Assembly: GCA_045805565.1 (NCBI GenBank)
Contig: JBJMKZ010000005.1
Coordinates: 1-51,026, forward strand
DNA from: DATAEY01 sp045805565
Lineage (GTDB): Bacteria; Actinomycetota; Thermoleophilia; Solirubrobacterales; Solirubrobacteraceae
DNA: 51,026 nt
Direction: 5' to 3'
The notes beneath the pieces are model-generated. The model had not been told where the DNA came from, made no database searches, and worked only from the letters and a program-made list of their open reading frames with translations. Made by a program: the position numbers and the translations under genes. This document shows, one piece after another, positions 40,317-48,703 of this stretch. Within the stretch, counting starts at the first letter, position 1, and each line of letters starts with the position of its first letter.

Positions 40317-42284
40317 ATGAGCAGGTTCTTCAAGAGCGCCGCCTTCCCGATCCTGATCGTGATCGTGCTGGCGTTCTTCGCCCAGAAGCTCATCAGTCCG
40401 GGCGCGGACCGGCCGAAGACGACCTACTCCCAGTTCATCGCCCAGGTGGACCGCGGGGAGGTCAAGGCCGCGCTGGTCAAGACCAAGGACAACACGGTCG
40501 AGGTCACGCGCAACAACAACCAGAAGTACGAGGTCGGCTACGAGCCGGATGCCGGCAACGAGCTCATCAACCGCCTTCAGAACAAGAACGTCCCGTTCGA
40601 CGTCGAGGGCCGCAAGTCCAGCGGGTGGCTGTCGCTGCTGACCTACGTGCTGCCGTTCCTGCTGTTCCTCGGCTTCTGGATCTTCCTCATGAACCAGGTG
40701 CAGGGCGGCGGGTCCAAGGTCATGTCGTTCGGGAAGTCGCGCGCCAAGCGGCTGTCCGTGGACTCGCCCAAGATCACCTTCCGGGACGTCGCCGGCGTCG
40801 ACGAGGCGGTTGAGGAGCTGCACGAGATCAAGGAGTTCCTCGAGAACCCGAAGAAGTTCCAGGCCCTGGGCGCACGCATCCCGAAGGGCGTGCTCCTCTA
40901 CGGCCCGCCTGGGACCGGCAAGACGCTGCTGGCGCGCGCGGTGGCGGGCGAGGCGGGCGTGCCGTTCTTCTCGATCTCCGGCTCGGACTTCGTCGAGATG
41001 TTCGTGGGAGTGGGCGCCTCACGCGTCCGTGACCTGTTCGAGCAGGCCAAGCAGAACAGCCCCTGCATCATCTTCATGGACGAGATCGACGCGGTGGGCC
41101 GCCACCGCGGCGCCGGCCTGGGCGGCGGCCACGACGAGCGCGAGCAGACCCTCAACCAGCTGCTGGTGGAGATGGACGGGTTCGAGATGAAGGACAACAT
41201 CATCCTCATCGCCGCCACCAACCGTCCGGACATCCTCGACCCGGCGCTGCTGCGCCCGGGGCGGTTCGATCGCCAGATCGTGGTGGATCGCCCCGATCGC
41301 AAGGGGCGCTCCAAGATCCTCGAGGTGCATACGCGCGGCAAGCCGCTGGCGCGGGAGATCGACGTCGACGCGCTCGCCGGGCAGACGCCGGGATTCACGG
41401 GCGCCGACCTCTCCAACCTGGTCAACGAGGCGGCGCTGCTGGCGGCTCGCAACGGCAAGCGGGAGATCACCCAGACCGAGCTCGAGGAAGGGATCATGCG
41501 GGTGATCGCCGGCCCGGAGAAGAAGACCCGGGTGATGAGCGAGCGCGAGCGGCTGGTCACCGCCTACCACGAGATGGGCCACGCGATGGTGGGGCACTTC
41601 CTCGAGCACGCCGACCCCGTCCACAAGATCTCGGTGATCTCGCGCGGCCAGGCGCTCGGCTACACCATCTCCCTGCCGACCGAGGACAAGTTCCTGACCA
41701 CGCGGGCCGAGCTCAACGACAACATGGCGATGACCCTGGGCGGACGGGCCGCCGAGGAGATCGTGTTCGGCGAGATCACCACCGGCGCGTCCAACGACCT
41801 CGAGAAGGTGACGGCCACCGCCAAGCAGATGGTGATGCGCTTCGGGATGTCCGAGAAGCTGGGGCCGCGCGTGTTCGGCCACGACCACGGCCAGCCGTTC
41901 CTGGGCCGCGAGTTCTCGGCCGAGCCCGACTACTCGGACGAGATCGCCCGCGAAATCGACGACGAGATCCGCCGCATCGTGGAGTCCGCCCACCAGCAGG
42001 CCAAGGACATCCTCACCGACCACCGGGAGAGCCTGGAGAAGATCAGCCAGACCCTGGTCAAGCGCGAGACGATCGAGCGTGAGGACTTCGAGGCGCTGCT
42101 GTCCGGGAAGACCGAGGCCGAGGTCTTCGGCCCCGAAGAGACACCCGGCCCCGAGCTGCCCGCGCCCCCGGCCCCGGCCGACCGGCCGGCGCCGAGGCCG
42201 CGTCCGCTCCCGCGTCCGGGGCTGGCCGGTGGGACCGCCGAGCTGCGCGGCCCCGACCGCCCCGAGAAGCCCGAGCTCGCCTGA
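40317..42284 (+). CDS. ftsH: ATP-dependent zinc metalloprotease FtsH
   Basis: 655 residues. Two transmembrane helices (~8-26 and ~105-125) bracket a short extracytoplasmic domain. The AAA+ module has Walker A GPPGTGKT (196-203) and Walker B IIFMDEIDA; the protease has zinc site H418-E419-M-G-H422. FtsH degrades misfolded membrane and selected cytoplasmic proteins. The C-terminus ends in a Pro/Ala/Arg-rich tail (PAPPAPADRPAPRPRPLPRP) likely disordered. Start chosen at ATG 40317 by the position of the first helix; an in-frame ATG at 40149 would add 56 residues of hydrophilic sequence. Confidence 0.96.
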   Translation: MSRFFKSAAFPILIVIVLAFFAQKLISPGADRPKTTYSQFIAQVDRGEVKAALVKTKDNTVEVTRNNNQKYEVGYEPDAGNELINRLQNKNVPFDVEGRKSSGWLSLLTYVLPFLLFLGFWIFLMNQVQGGGSKVMSFGKSRAKRLSVDSPKITFRDVAGVDEAVEELHEIKEFLENPKKFQALGARIPKGVLLYGPPGTGKTLLARAVAGEAGVPFFSISGSDFVEMFVGVGASRVRDLFEQAKQNSPCIIFMDEIDAVGRHRGAGLGGGHDEREQTLNQLLVEMDGFEMKDNIILIAATNRPDILDPALLRPGRFDRQIVVDRPDRKGRSKILEVHTRGKPLAREIDVDALAGQTPGFTGADLSNLVNEAALLAARNGKREITQTELEEGIMRVIAGPEKKTRVMSERERLVTAYHEMGHAMVGHFLEHADPVHKISVISRGQALGYTISLPTEDKFLTTRAELNDNMAMTLGGRAAEEIVFGEITTGASNDLEKVTATAKQMVMRFGMSEKLGPRVFGHDHGQPFLGREFSAEPDYSDEIAREIDDEIRRIVESAHQQAKDILTDHRESLEKISQTLVKRETIEREDFEALLSGKTEAEVFGPEETPGPELPAPPAPADRPAPRPRPLPRPGLAGGTAELRGPDRPEKPELA

Positions 42285-42324
42285 CCGCATTCGCGGCCCG
42301 GCGCGCGGCCGCCGGCTCGCCCCG

Positions 42325-43005
42325 TCAGCCGGGTGGGTCGTCGGGGACCCTGAGGCTGGTCAGCAGGCGCGCGACGATGACGCCGACCTCGTCGCGTGTC
42401 GTCCCCTCGTCCGTGGACTGCGCGACCAGCATGGCCGCTTCGTCGAGTGCCCCCAGCATCACGTGGGCGAGCGCCGCCACCGGCTGCGCGACGATCAATC
42501 CCTGGTCCATCGCCGCCTGCAACGCCGCCTGGATCAGCCCGAGCCCGTAGCGGGCGCCGATCTCGCGCCACCGTTGCCATCCCAGCACCGCCGGCGCGTC
42601 GAGCAGCGTGATGCGCTGCACGGCGGGGTCGAGGCAGGCGTCGAGGAAGGCGTCGGCACCGGCGGCGAGGGCGCGGTAGGGGTCCTCGGCAGAGGCGGCG
42701 ACCGCCGCGATCTGCTGGGTCAGCTCGTCCTCGAGTTGCTCGAAGACGGCACGAAACAGGTCCTCCTTGTTGCGAAAGTGGTGGTACAGAGCCCCGCGAG
42801 TGACCCGCGCGCGCCGGACGATCTCCTCCGTCCCCACGCCGCCGTAGCCACGGGCGGCGAACAGCTCGCGCGCCGCGCCGATCAGCGCCGCGCGGGTGGC
42901 CTGCGAGCGCTCGGCCTGACGCCCCGGTCCACCCGGAACCGGTTTGGAGCGCTCGCCCTGCCGGCCGCGCCCAGCCGGGGCGGGGTCTCCTCCCTTGACA
43001 TCCAT
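42325..43005 (-). CDS. TetR-family transcriptional regulator
   Basis: 226 residues. A ~30-residue Gly/Arg/Pro-rich tail precedes the DNA-binding domain (RAALIGAARELFAARGYGGV, recognition region RARVTRGALYHHFRNKEDLF). The C-terminal ligand/dimer domain is helical, as in other TetR proteins. It is divergent from an alpha/beta-hydrolase gene with an operator-like element between, so it probably represses itself and that gene. ATG 43005 lies 9 nt after TAACAT (leaderless). It interrupts the usual ftsH-fol gene order together with the hydrolase and cupin genes. Confidence 0.9.
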   Translation of the reverse strand: MDVKGGDPAPAGRGRQGERSKPVPGGPGRQAERSQATRAALIGAARELFAARGYGGVGTEEIVRRARVTRGALYHHFRNKEDLFRAVFEQLEDELTQQIAAVAASAEDPYRALAAGADAFLDACLDPAVQRITLLDAPAVLGWQRWREIGARYGLGLIQAALQAAMDQGLIVAQPVAALAHVMLGALDEAAMLVAQSTDEGTTRDEVGVIVARLLTSLRVPDDPPG

Positions 43006-43011
43006 GCTGTT

Positions 43012-43039
43012 TGTATGTTAGTACGTACCGACTGTATGT
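43012..43039. promoter_or_regulatory. Probable TetR operator between divergent genes
   Basis: Two direct TGTATGT copies (43012-43018 and 43033-43039) are spaced 21 bp apart, two helical turns. Between them is an imperfect 16-bp palindrome (43017-43032) with core GTACGTAC. The element overlaps the TetR gene's own -10 (TAACAT, 43020-43015), which fits autorepression. Confidence 0.65.
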
Positions 43040-43080
43040 AAAGCCCGAGAGCCGGCTCCGGCCGGCGTGGAGTGTCGAGC

Positions 43081-43953
43081 ATGGTGCAGACGACGGGCGA
43101 TGGCGACCAGCGGGAGGTCCGCCTCGCCGAGGGTGGGATCCGTTACCGCGAGGCGGGCTCCGGGCCGCCGATCGTCTTCGTCCACGGGTTGCTGGTCAAC
43201 GGTCTGCTCTGGCGCAAGGTGATCCCCGAGCTGGCCGGCGATTTCCGTTGCGTGGTGCCCGACTGGCCGCTCGGATCCCACGAGATCCCGATGGCGGCCG
43301 ACGCGGACCTCTCGCCGCCGGGGGTCGCGCGCCTGATCGCCCGCTTCCTCGATGCCCTCGACCTCGATCGGGTGACCCTGGTGGGCAACGACACCGGCGG
43401 AGCCCTGTGCCAGCTGGTGGCGACCCGACACCCCGAGCGCCTGGCCCGGCTGGTGCTGACCCCCTGCGACGCCCACGAGAACTTCCTGCCGCCGCTGTTT
43501 AGGCCGCTGCAGTGGGCGGCCCGCGTGCCGGGCGCGATCTACGCGCTCACGCGCCCGATGCGGATTCACGCCCTGCGCCGGCTCCCGGTCGGGTTCGGGC
43601 TGCTGGCGAAGCGCGAGATCGACTCCGCCATCACCGACGCCTACTTGGCACCCGTCCTCTCCCGCCGTGACATCCGGCGCGACGTGGAGCGCTTCCTGAG
43701 CGGGATCTCCAATCGCTACACGCTCGAGGCGGCGCGGCGTTTCGCCGACTTCCGCAAGCCGGTCCTGCTGGCCTGGGCTCCGGAGGACCGGGTGTTCGAC
43801 CTCCGCCACGCCGAGCGGATGGCGGACGCCTTCCCCGACGCGCGGCTCGAGCGGATCGAGGACTCCTACACCTTCGTGCCCGAGGACCAGCCCCGGCGCA
43901 CCGCGGAGCTGATAGCCGGCTTCGTGCGCGAGTCGTCCGCTGGCGCCTCGTGA
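43081..43953 (+). CDS. Alpha/beta-hydrolase with Asp nucleophile, catalytic His apparently missing
   Basis: 290 residues. The oxyanion segment FVHGLLVNGLLW, nucleophile elbow VGNDTGG with D104, and acid D236 in WAPEDRVF follow the fold of epoxide-hydrolase/dehalogenase-type enzymes that use aspartate. The usual HF motif near the end reads SYTFVPEDQP, putting T264 where the catalytic histidine belongs. Either another histidine substitutes or the enzyme works differently. It is probably controlled by the divergent TetR protein. ATG 43081 chosen; GTG 43072 is in frame. Confidence 0.8.
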   Translation: MVQTTGDGDQREVRLAEGGIRYREAGSGPPIVFVHGLLVNGLLWRKVIPELAGDFRCVVPDWPLGSHEIPMAADADLSPPGVARLIARFLDALDLDRVTLVGNDTGGALCQLVATRHPERLARLVLTPCDAHENFLPPLFRPLQWAARVPGAIYALTRPMRIHALRRLPVGFGLLAKREIDSAITDAYLAPVLSRRDIRRDVERFLSGISNRYTLEAARRFADFRKPVLLAWAPEDRVFDLRHAERMADAFPDARLERIEDSYTFVPEDQPRRTAELIAGFVRESSAGAS

Positions 43954-43990
43954 GCGGCGCTCGGACGTTCAACCCCCCAGGAGGTTCACG

Positions 43991-44389
43991 ATGGCGGACT
44001 ACACGGTCAGGAAGGTCGACGAGATGGAGGCGGTCTTCGGCGGAGGGTTCAAGCGGGCCCGCGCCGAGCTGGGGATAAGCGCGTTCGGCATGCAGGTGCT
44101 CGAGATGCCGCCCAACGTGGATGGGCAGTATCCCGAGCACGACCACGCCTCGGATGGCCAGGAGGAGGTGTACGTCGTGCTCAGAGGGAAGGCGGAGCTG
44201 GACGTCGAGGGCGAGCGCATACCCCTGGACCCTGGAACCATGGTGCGTGTGGGCCCGTCGACCACGCGGACGATCCGCACCGGAGCCGAAGGCGCGCGGA
44301 TCCTGGCCCTGGGCGGCCGGCCGGGCCACGCGTACGAGGCACCCGAGGTGAGCGAGCTGGGGGCGCCCGACCCGCTGGCCAGCCAGTAG
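43991..44389 (+). CDS. Cupin-domain protein
   Basis: 132 residues with one cupin barrel: EHDHASDGQEEVYVVLRGKA contains the H-x-H...E motif 1, followed by the turn region LDPGTMVRVGPSTTRTI; the histidine of motif 2 is not obvious. Small single cupins bind a metal and act as isomerases, dioxygenases or sensors. AGGAGG at 43979-43984 lies 6 nt before ATG 43991. It follows the hydrolase gene by 37 nt and is probably part of the same regulated unit. Substrate unknown. Confidence 0.8.
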   Translation: MADYTVRKVDEMEAVFGGGFKRARAELGISAFGMQVLEMPPNVDGQYPEHDHASDGQEEVYVVLRGKAELDVEGERIPLDPGTMVRVGPSTTRTIRTGAEGARILALGGRPGHAYEAPEVSELGAPDPLASQ

Positions 44390-44425
44390 CCCGCCCTGGG
44401 CCGGCGGCCCTGGCAAGATGGGCCG

Positions 44426-45289
44426 GTGGCGGACGAATTCCGCATCATGGGCGTGGTCAACGTCACGCCCGACTCCTTCTCGGACGGCGGGCGGTTCCTC
44501 GCTGCGGACGCGGCGGTTGCCCATGGCCGACGGCTGGCCGCCGAGGGCGCCGACATCCTCGACGTCGGTGGGGAGTCGACGCGGCCGCCGGGGGTGAGCG
44601 GACCCGACGATCCCGGAGCCCGCCCCGTCTCGGTGGACGAGGAGCTGCAGCGCGTGCTGCCGGTGATCGAGGGCCTGGCGGCGGGTGAGGCGGCGCAGAT
44701 ATCGGTCGACACCTACAAGCCGGCGGTGGCGGAGGCGGCGGCGGACGCGGGTGCCTCCTGCGTCAACGACGTCACCGCGTTTCGCGGCGACCCGGGGATG
44801 GCGGGAGTGGTGGCCGACCGGGGGCTGGAGTGCTGCCTCATGCACATGCTCGGCGAGCCGCGCACCATGCAGGAGGACCCGCGCTACGACGACGTGGTCG
44901 ACGAGGTGCGGGCGTTCCTGGAGCAGCGGCTGGCGTTCGCGATCGGCGAGGGTGTGCCCGAGGCACGTGTGATGCTCGACCCGGGCATCGGCTTCGGCAA
45001 GTCGCTGGAGCACAACCTCGAGCTGCTGGCGCGCCTGGACGAGATCGCCGCCATCGGGCGACCGGTCGTGGTCGGCACCTCGCGCAAGTCGTTCCTCGGG
45101 AAGGTCACCGGCCGCGGCGTGGGCGAGCGGTTGGCCGCCACCATCGCCACCAACGTGCTGGCGTGGGAGCGGGGAGCGTCGGTGTTCCGCGTACACGACG
45201 TCGCTCCCGTGCGCGATGCGCTGGCGATGGCGGCTGCTACGGTCCGCTCGCCATGGCGGCGGACGATCTCGAGCGCGACGAGGGGCTAG
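44426..45289 (+). CDS. folP: Dihydropteroate synthase
   Basis: 287 residues. GVVNVTPDSFSDGGRF and the pterin-binding ADILDVGGESTRPP are diagnostic, as is the closing TSRKSFLGKVTGR. The enzyme joins 6-hydroxymethyl-dihydropterin pyrophosphate to p-aminobenzoate in folate synthesis; it is the sulfonamide target. First gene of folP-folB-folK; folE, which usually precedes folP in actinobacteria, is absent. GTG 44426 is 6 nt after CAAGAT, a weaker version of the leaderless -10. The last 37 nt overlap folB. Confidence 0.95.
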   Translation: MADEFRIMGVVNVTPDSFSDGGRFLAADAAVAHGRRLAAEGADILDVGGESTRPPGVSGPDDPGARPVSVDEELQRVLPVIEGLAAGEAAQISVDTYKPAVAEAAADAGASCVNDVTAFRGDPGMAGVVADRGLECCLMHMLGEPRTMQEDPRYDDVVDEVRAFLEQRLAFAIGEGVPEARVMLDPGIGFGKSLEHNLELLARLDEIAAIGRPVVVGTSRKSFLGKVTGRGVGERLAATIATNVLAWERGASVFRVHDVAPVRDALAMAAATVRSPWRRTISSATRG

Positions 45290-45684
45290 ACGGCCTGGAC
45301 GACGAGGGCAGTGCGTCCGAGACGTTCGTGAGCGTCGAGGTGGCCGGACTGTCGCTGTACACCCATCACGGCGTCAGCGACGAGGAGCAGGCGGTCGGCC
45401 AGCGCCTGGTGTTCGACGTGCGCCTGGACGTGGGCGAGTGCGACGCCACGCTGACCGACCGCATCGAGGACACGGTGGACTACGGCCAGGTCTGCCAGAC
45501 GGTCGCGCTGGTCGCCCAGCAGCGGTCGTACCGGACCCTCGAGCGGCTTTGTGCGGCGGTGGCAGATCGGCTGCTGGCCGACTTCGAGGCGCAGAGCGCG
45601 TGGATCAAGGCCACCAAGCCCGAGCCCCCCATCCCGCTCGCGGTCGAGGAGGTCTCGGTCGAGCTCTTCCGCGAGCCGGATTGA
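45253..45684 (+). CDS. folB: Dihydroneopterin aldolase
   Basis: 143 residues. After a ~22-residue acidic tail the core VSVEVAGLSLYTHHGVSDEE and the later TVDYGQVCQTV and KATKPEPPIPLAVEEVSVE mark FolB. It cleaves dihydroneopterin to 6-hydroxymethyl-dihydropterin and glycolaldehyde. ATG 45253 lies inside folP, and its stop overlaps the folK start (TTGA), so the three are tightly coupled. TACGGT at 45238-45243 may be an internal -10. Confidence 0.93.
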   Translation: MAADDLERDEGLDGLDDEGSASETFVSVEVAGLSLYTHHGVSDEEQAVGQRLVFDVRLDVGECDATLTDRIEDTVDYGQVCQTVALVAQQRSYRTLERLCAAVADRLLADFEAQSAWIKATKPEPPIPLAVEEVSVELFREPD

Positions 45685-46238
45685 GGCGGCCGGCCCCGGG
45701 TCCGCGGCCGGCTGAGGCGCCGCCCAGGGACGACGCGGCCGCGCGCATCGCCTACCTGGGCCTTGGCTCCAACCTCGGCGATCGCCGCGCCCATCTGGAG
45801 GCCGCCCTGGCCGCCCTCTCCCGCCGGGCGGTGACGGTTGAGGCCAGCTCCTCCGTCTACGAGACCGAGCCGGTGGGCGAGGTGACCGATCAGCCCGACT
45901 TCCTCAACGCCTGCCTGCGAGTCCGCACCGCGCTGGGCCCGGAGCGGCTGCTGGACGCCTGCAAGGCGGTCGAGCGCGAGCTGGGCCGGGCGCCGGGCGG
46001 GCGGCGCCACGCCCCCCGGCCGATCGACGTGGACCTCCTGCTGCTGGGGGACTGCCGGCACGAGTCCCCGCGCCTGCGCCTGCCCCACTCCGAGCTCGGC
46101 GCCCGCCGATTCGTGCTCGTCCCGCTGCTCGAGCTGAGCCCCGGGCTGGTCCTGCCGGACGGCCGGCGTGCCGCCGACGCGCTGGTCGCCCTGGACCCCG
46201 GCCAGCGGGTCCGGCGTGTCGGGCCGCCGCTGGTCTGA
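45681..46238 (+). CDS. folK: 6-hydroxymethyl-dihydropterin pyrophosphokinase
   Basis: 185 residues. AYLGLGSNLGDRRAHLEAAL, EVTDQPDFLNACLRV and RHAPRPIDVDLLLLGD are the standard HPPK motifs; the two aspartates in IDVDLL bind magnesium. It pyrophosphorylates the product of FolB for FolP. TTG 45681, overlapping the folB stop, is chosen as start; it gives a ~22-residue Pro/Arg-rich N-terminus before the first strand. No later in-frame start fits as well. Confidence 0.92.
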   Translation: MRRPAPGPRPAEAPPRDDAAARIAYLGLGSNLGDRRAHLEAALAALSRRAVTVEASSSVYETEPVGEVTDQPDFLNACLRVRTALGPERLLDACKAVERELGRAPGGRRHAPRPIDVDLLLLGDCRHESPRLRLPHSELGARRFVLVPLLELSPGLVLPDGRRAADALVALDPGQRVRRVGPPLV

Positions 46239-46301
46239 GCGGCACGCACGCTCGCGCCCCCGGGCTCCCCGGCCGGCGGGCACGCCGCCAGGGGCGCGCG
46301 A

Positions 46302-46307
46302 TACTGT
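46302..46307 (+). promoter_or_regulatory. -10 element of a leaderless promoter (coaX)
   Basis: TACTGT lies 6 nt before ATG 46314. Confidence 0.6.
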
Positions 46308-46313
46308 CGCTCG

Positions 46314-47078
46314 ATGCTGCTAGCGGTGGACGTCGGCAACACGCAGACCCACCTGGGCGCCTTCACCGCCGGCGAGCTGGTCGAGCACTGGCGGTTCGCC
46401 ACCGTCCGCGATTCGACCGCCGACGAGCTGGGCGCCGCGCTGCGCAGCCTGCTGGCGCTTCGCGGCCTGGGCTTCGATGACCTGCACGCCTCGATCGTCT
46501 CCGCCACCGTCCCCCGGCTGGCGCATGAGTGGGCGGGCATGGCGAGCCGCTACCTGGGGCACGCCATGCCGATCGTGGGCCCCGGGATGCGGACGGGGAT
46601 GCCGATTCGGATCGACAACCCCAAGGAGCTGGGGGCCGACCGCCTGGTCAACGCGATCGCCGCCTACGACCGCTTCCATGGCCCCTGCATCGTCGTCGAC
46701 TTCGGGACCGCGATCACGTTCGACGCCGTCTCGGCCGACGGCGAGTACCTGGGCGGGATCATCGCCCCCGGCGCCGAGATCTCGCTCGAGGCACTGGTCG
46801 AGCGGGCCGAGAAGCTCCCCCAGATCGACCTGGCCGAGCCGCGCACCCTGCTGGGCAAGTCCACCGTGGACGCCATCCGCTCCGGCATGGTCTACGGCTT
46901 CGCCGGCCTGGTGGACGGGATCGTGGCGCGGCTGCACGGCCAGCTCGGCACGGCCGACGTGATCGCCACCGGTGGCCTGGCGCGGGCCGTCTTCCCGTTC
47001 ACCGAGACCATCGGCGAGGCCGACGAGCTGCTGACGTTGACCGGCCTGAGGCTCATCCACGAGCGCGACGGGGCCTAG
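46314..47078 (+). CDS. coaX: Type III pantothenate kinase
   Basis: 254 residues. The phosphate-binding DVGNTQTHLGAF opens the protein; GADRLVNAIAAYDR and VDFGTAITFDAVS contain the substrate and catalytic aspartates. It phosphorylates pantothenate in the first step of CoA synthesis. The panC/panD genes that often precede it in actinobacteria are not here. The stop TAG 47076-47078 doubles as the first three bases of the dus -10 element TAGGAT. Confidence 0.95.
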   Translation: MLLAVDVGNTQTHLGAFTAGELVEHWRFATVRDSTADELGAALRSLLALRGLGFDDLHASIVSATVPRLAHEWAGMASRYLGHAMPIVGPGMRTGMPIRIDNPKELGADRLVNAIAAYDRFHGPCIVVDFGTAITFDAVSADGEYLGGIIAPGAEISLEALVERAEKLPQIDLAEPRTLLGKSTVDAIRSGMVYGFAGLVDGIVARLHGQLGTADVIATGGLARAVFPFTETIGEADELLTLTGLRLIHERDGA

Positions 47079-47081
47079 GAT
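47076..47081 (+). promoter_or_regulatory. -10 element of dus overlapping the coaX stop codon
   Basis: TAGGAT begins with the TAG stop of coaX and ends 6 nt before ATG 47088. Confidence 0.5.
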
Positions 47082-47087
47082 CAGGCG

Positions 47088-48071
47088 ATGCGCACGCTCA
47101 CCGACCGCTGGACGCTAGGCGGCGTCGAGATCGCCAACCGCGTCGTGCTGGCCCCGCTGGCCGGGATTGGAAACTGGTTCGTGCGGCTCCAGGCCAAGCG
47201 CCACGGCGCCGGGCTGGTGGTCTCCGAGATGGTCTCGAGCTTCGGGGTGCACCACGGCAACGAGCGGACCTGCCGGGAGATGCTGCGGCTGCATCCGCAG
47301 GAGCATCCGGTCTCGGTTCAGCTGTTCGGACACGATCCCGACGTGATGCGCTCGGCCGCCGCCCGGGTGGCGGAGGCGGGCGCCGACCTCATCGACCTCA
47401 ACATGGGATGTCCGGTTCCGAAGGTCTGCAAGACCGGCGCCGGGGCCGCCCTGCTCGGCGACCACGCCCGCGCCGTGCAGCTGGCGGTGGCCGCCGGGCA
47501 GGGCAGCGGCCTGCCGGTGACCGTGAAGCTTCGCTCGGGGCGCGAGCCCGACGACCGCGACGGCGTCGAGCTCGCAAGTCGGCTGGTGGCCGAGGCCGGG
47601 GTGGCCGGGATCACCCTCCATCCCCGCCACGCGTCACAGCAGCACCGCGGCAGCCCCGACTACGACCTCGCCCGCGAGCTGGTGGCCGGGCTGTCTCCCG
47701 TCCCGGTGATCGTGTCCGGCGGGCTGCGCAGCGCCGAAGCGGTCCGGGAAGCCTTCCGGCGGACCGGGGCCGCCGCCGTGATGCTGGCGCGCGGCGCGCT
47801 CGGCAACCCGTGGCTGTTCGCGCAGCTTCTCGGCCGTCGAGCCGGCCCTCCTTCGCGCGACGAGGTCATCGACGAGCTCGAGTGGGTGATCCACCGCGCG
47901 GTCGATCACCTCGGCGCCCAGCGCGCCGCGCGGTACCTGCGCAAGTTCTATCCCTGGTACGTGGAGCGAATGGGTGGGGATAGCGCGCTGCAGGACGAGC
48001 TTCAGCGCAGCCAGTCGGTGGAGGAAGCCGTCCGCGCGCTGGCGCGCCGGCGCCTGGCGCAGGCCGCCTGA
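47088..48071 (+). CDS. dus: tRNA-dihydrouridine synthase
   Basis: 327 residues, FMN enzyme with the TIM barrel of DusB-like proteins. APLAGIGNWFVRL binds FMN, NMGCPVPKVCKTGAGAALL has the catalytic C108, VTVKLRSG holds the substrate lysine and GLRSAEAV the FMN phosphate site. It reduces uridines in tRNA D-loops. Actinobacteria often place dus in this neighbourhood of lysS. The start at ATG 47088 is supported by the -10 at 47076. Confidence 0.92.
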   Translation: MRTLTDRWTLGGVEIANRVVLAPLAGIGNWFVRLQAKRHGAGLVVSEMVSSFGVHHGNERTCREMLRLHPQEHPVSVQLFGHDPDVMRSAAARVAEAGADLIDLNMGCPVPKVCKTGAGAALLGDHARAVQLAVAAGQGSGLPVTVKLRSGREPDDRDGVELASRLVAEAGVAGITLHPRHASQQHRGSPDYDLARELVAGLSPVPVIVSGGLRSAEAVREAFRRTGAAAVMLARGALGNPWLFAQLLGRRAGPPSRDEVIDELEWVIHRAVDHLGAQRAARYLRKFYPWYVERMGGDSALQDELQRSQSVEEAVRALARRRLAQAA

Positions 48072-48112
48072 TCGCGGCGATCGAGGCAGCCGGGGCGGGT
48101 TGACCCCGACGC

Positions 48113-48175
48113 TATACTCTCCCGCCCTCCATCCACGCCGTGCCGGTCCGCCATCCCGCCTGCCCGGCGGGTTTT
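48113..48175 (+). promoter_or_regulatory. greA promoter and leader with terminator-like hairpin
   Basis: TATACT (48113-48118) should start RNA near 48125. About 30 nt on, CCCGCC (48155-48160) pairs with GGCGGG (48166-48171), followed directly by TTTT and CG. This is the best U-tracted hairpin of the window, and it lies between the promoter and ATG 48215, so it could cut most greA transcripts to ~50 nt. Alternatively it is simply the dus terminator. Confidence 0.6.
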
Positions 48176-48214
48176 CGTTGGCCGCGACGGCTTCCCCGAC
48201 AGCGAGCGCACACG

Positions 48215-48703
48215 ATGCCCAAGGACGTAATCCTCACCCCCACGGGGCTCGAGAAGCTCAAGGGCGAGCTCGAGTACCTCTCCAACGACAAGCGCCGGGA
48301 GGTGGCCGCCCGCATCAAGGAAGCCCGGGAGTTCGGCGACATCATGGAGAACTCCGAGTACGACGACGCCAAGAACGAGCAGGCGATGCTGGAGGCCAAG
48401 ATCGCCCAGCTCGAGGAGAAGTTGCGCTCCGCCACGGTGATCGACTCGTCGCGGCTCTCCAACGACGAGGTCCGGGTCGGCTCGGTGGTCCACGTCAAGG
48501 ATGAGAAGACCGGCAAGTCGGTCAAGTACACGATCGTCGGTTCGGCCGAGGCCGACCCGGCGGCCAACCGGCTGTCCAACGAGTCGCCGGTGGGGAAGGC
48601 CCTGCTCGGCCACCGGCGCAACGAGCAGGTGGAGGTCGCCGTCCCGCGCGGCCCCAAGCGCAAGCTCAAGATCACCAAGATCGAGCCGGGGCTGAAGAAG
48701 TAG
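48215..48703 (+). CDS. greA: Transcription elongation factor GreA
   Basis: 162 residues. The N-terminal coiled coil (LEKLKGELEYLSNDKRREVA) with acidic tip (EFGDIMENSEYDDAKNEQAM) and the C-terminal FKBP-like domain (GSVVHVKDEKTGKSVKYTIV) are complete. GreA helps stalled RNA polymerase cleave backtracked transcript. ATG 48215 fits the family start (MPKDVILTPTGLEKL); an in-frame GTG at 48140 would run through the leader hairpin. The stop TAG starts the lysS -10 element. Confidence 0.96.
   Translation: MPKDVILTPTGLEKLKGELEYLSNDKRREVAARIKEAREFGDIMENSEYDDAKNEQAMLEAKIAQLEEKLRSATVIDSSRLSNDEVRVGSVVHVKDEKTGKSVKYTIVGSAEADPAANRLSNESPVGKALLGHRRNEQVEVAVPRGPKRKLKITKIEPGLKK

Noticed and set aside
48100..48105. 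TTGACC as the -35 of the greA promoter
   Set aside because: Only 7 nt separate it from TATACT, too close for a normal sigma-70-type spacer.
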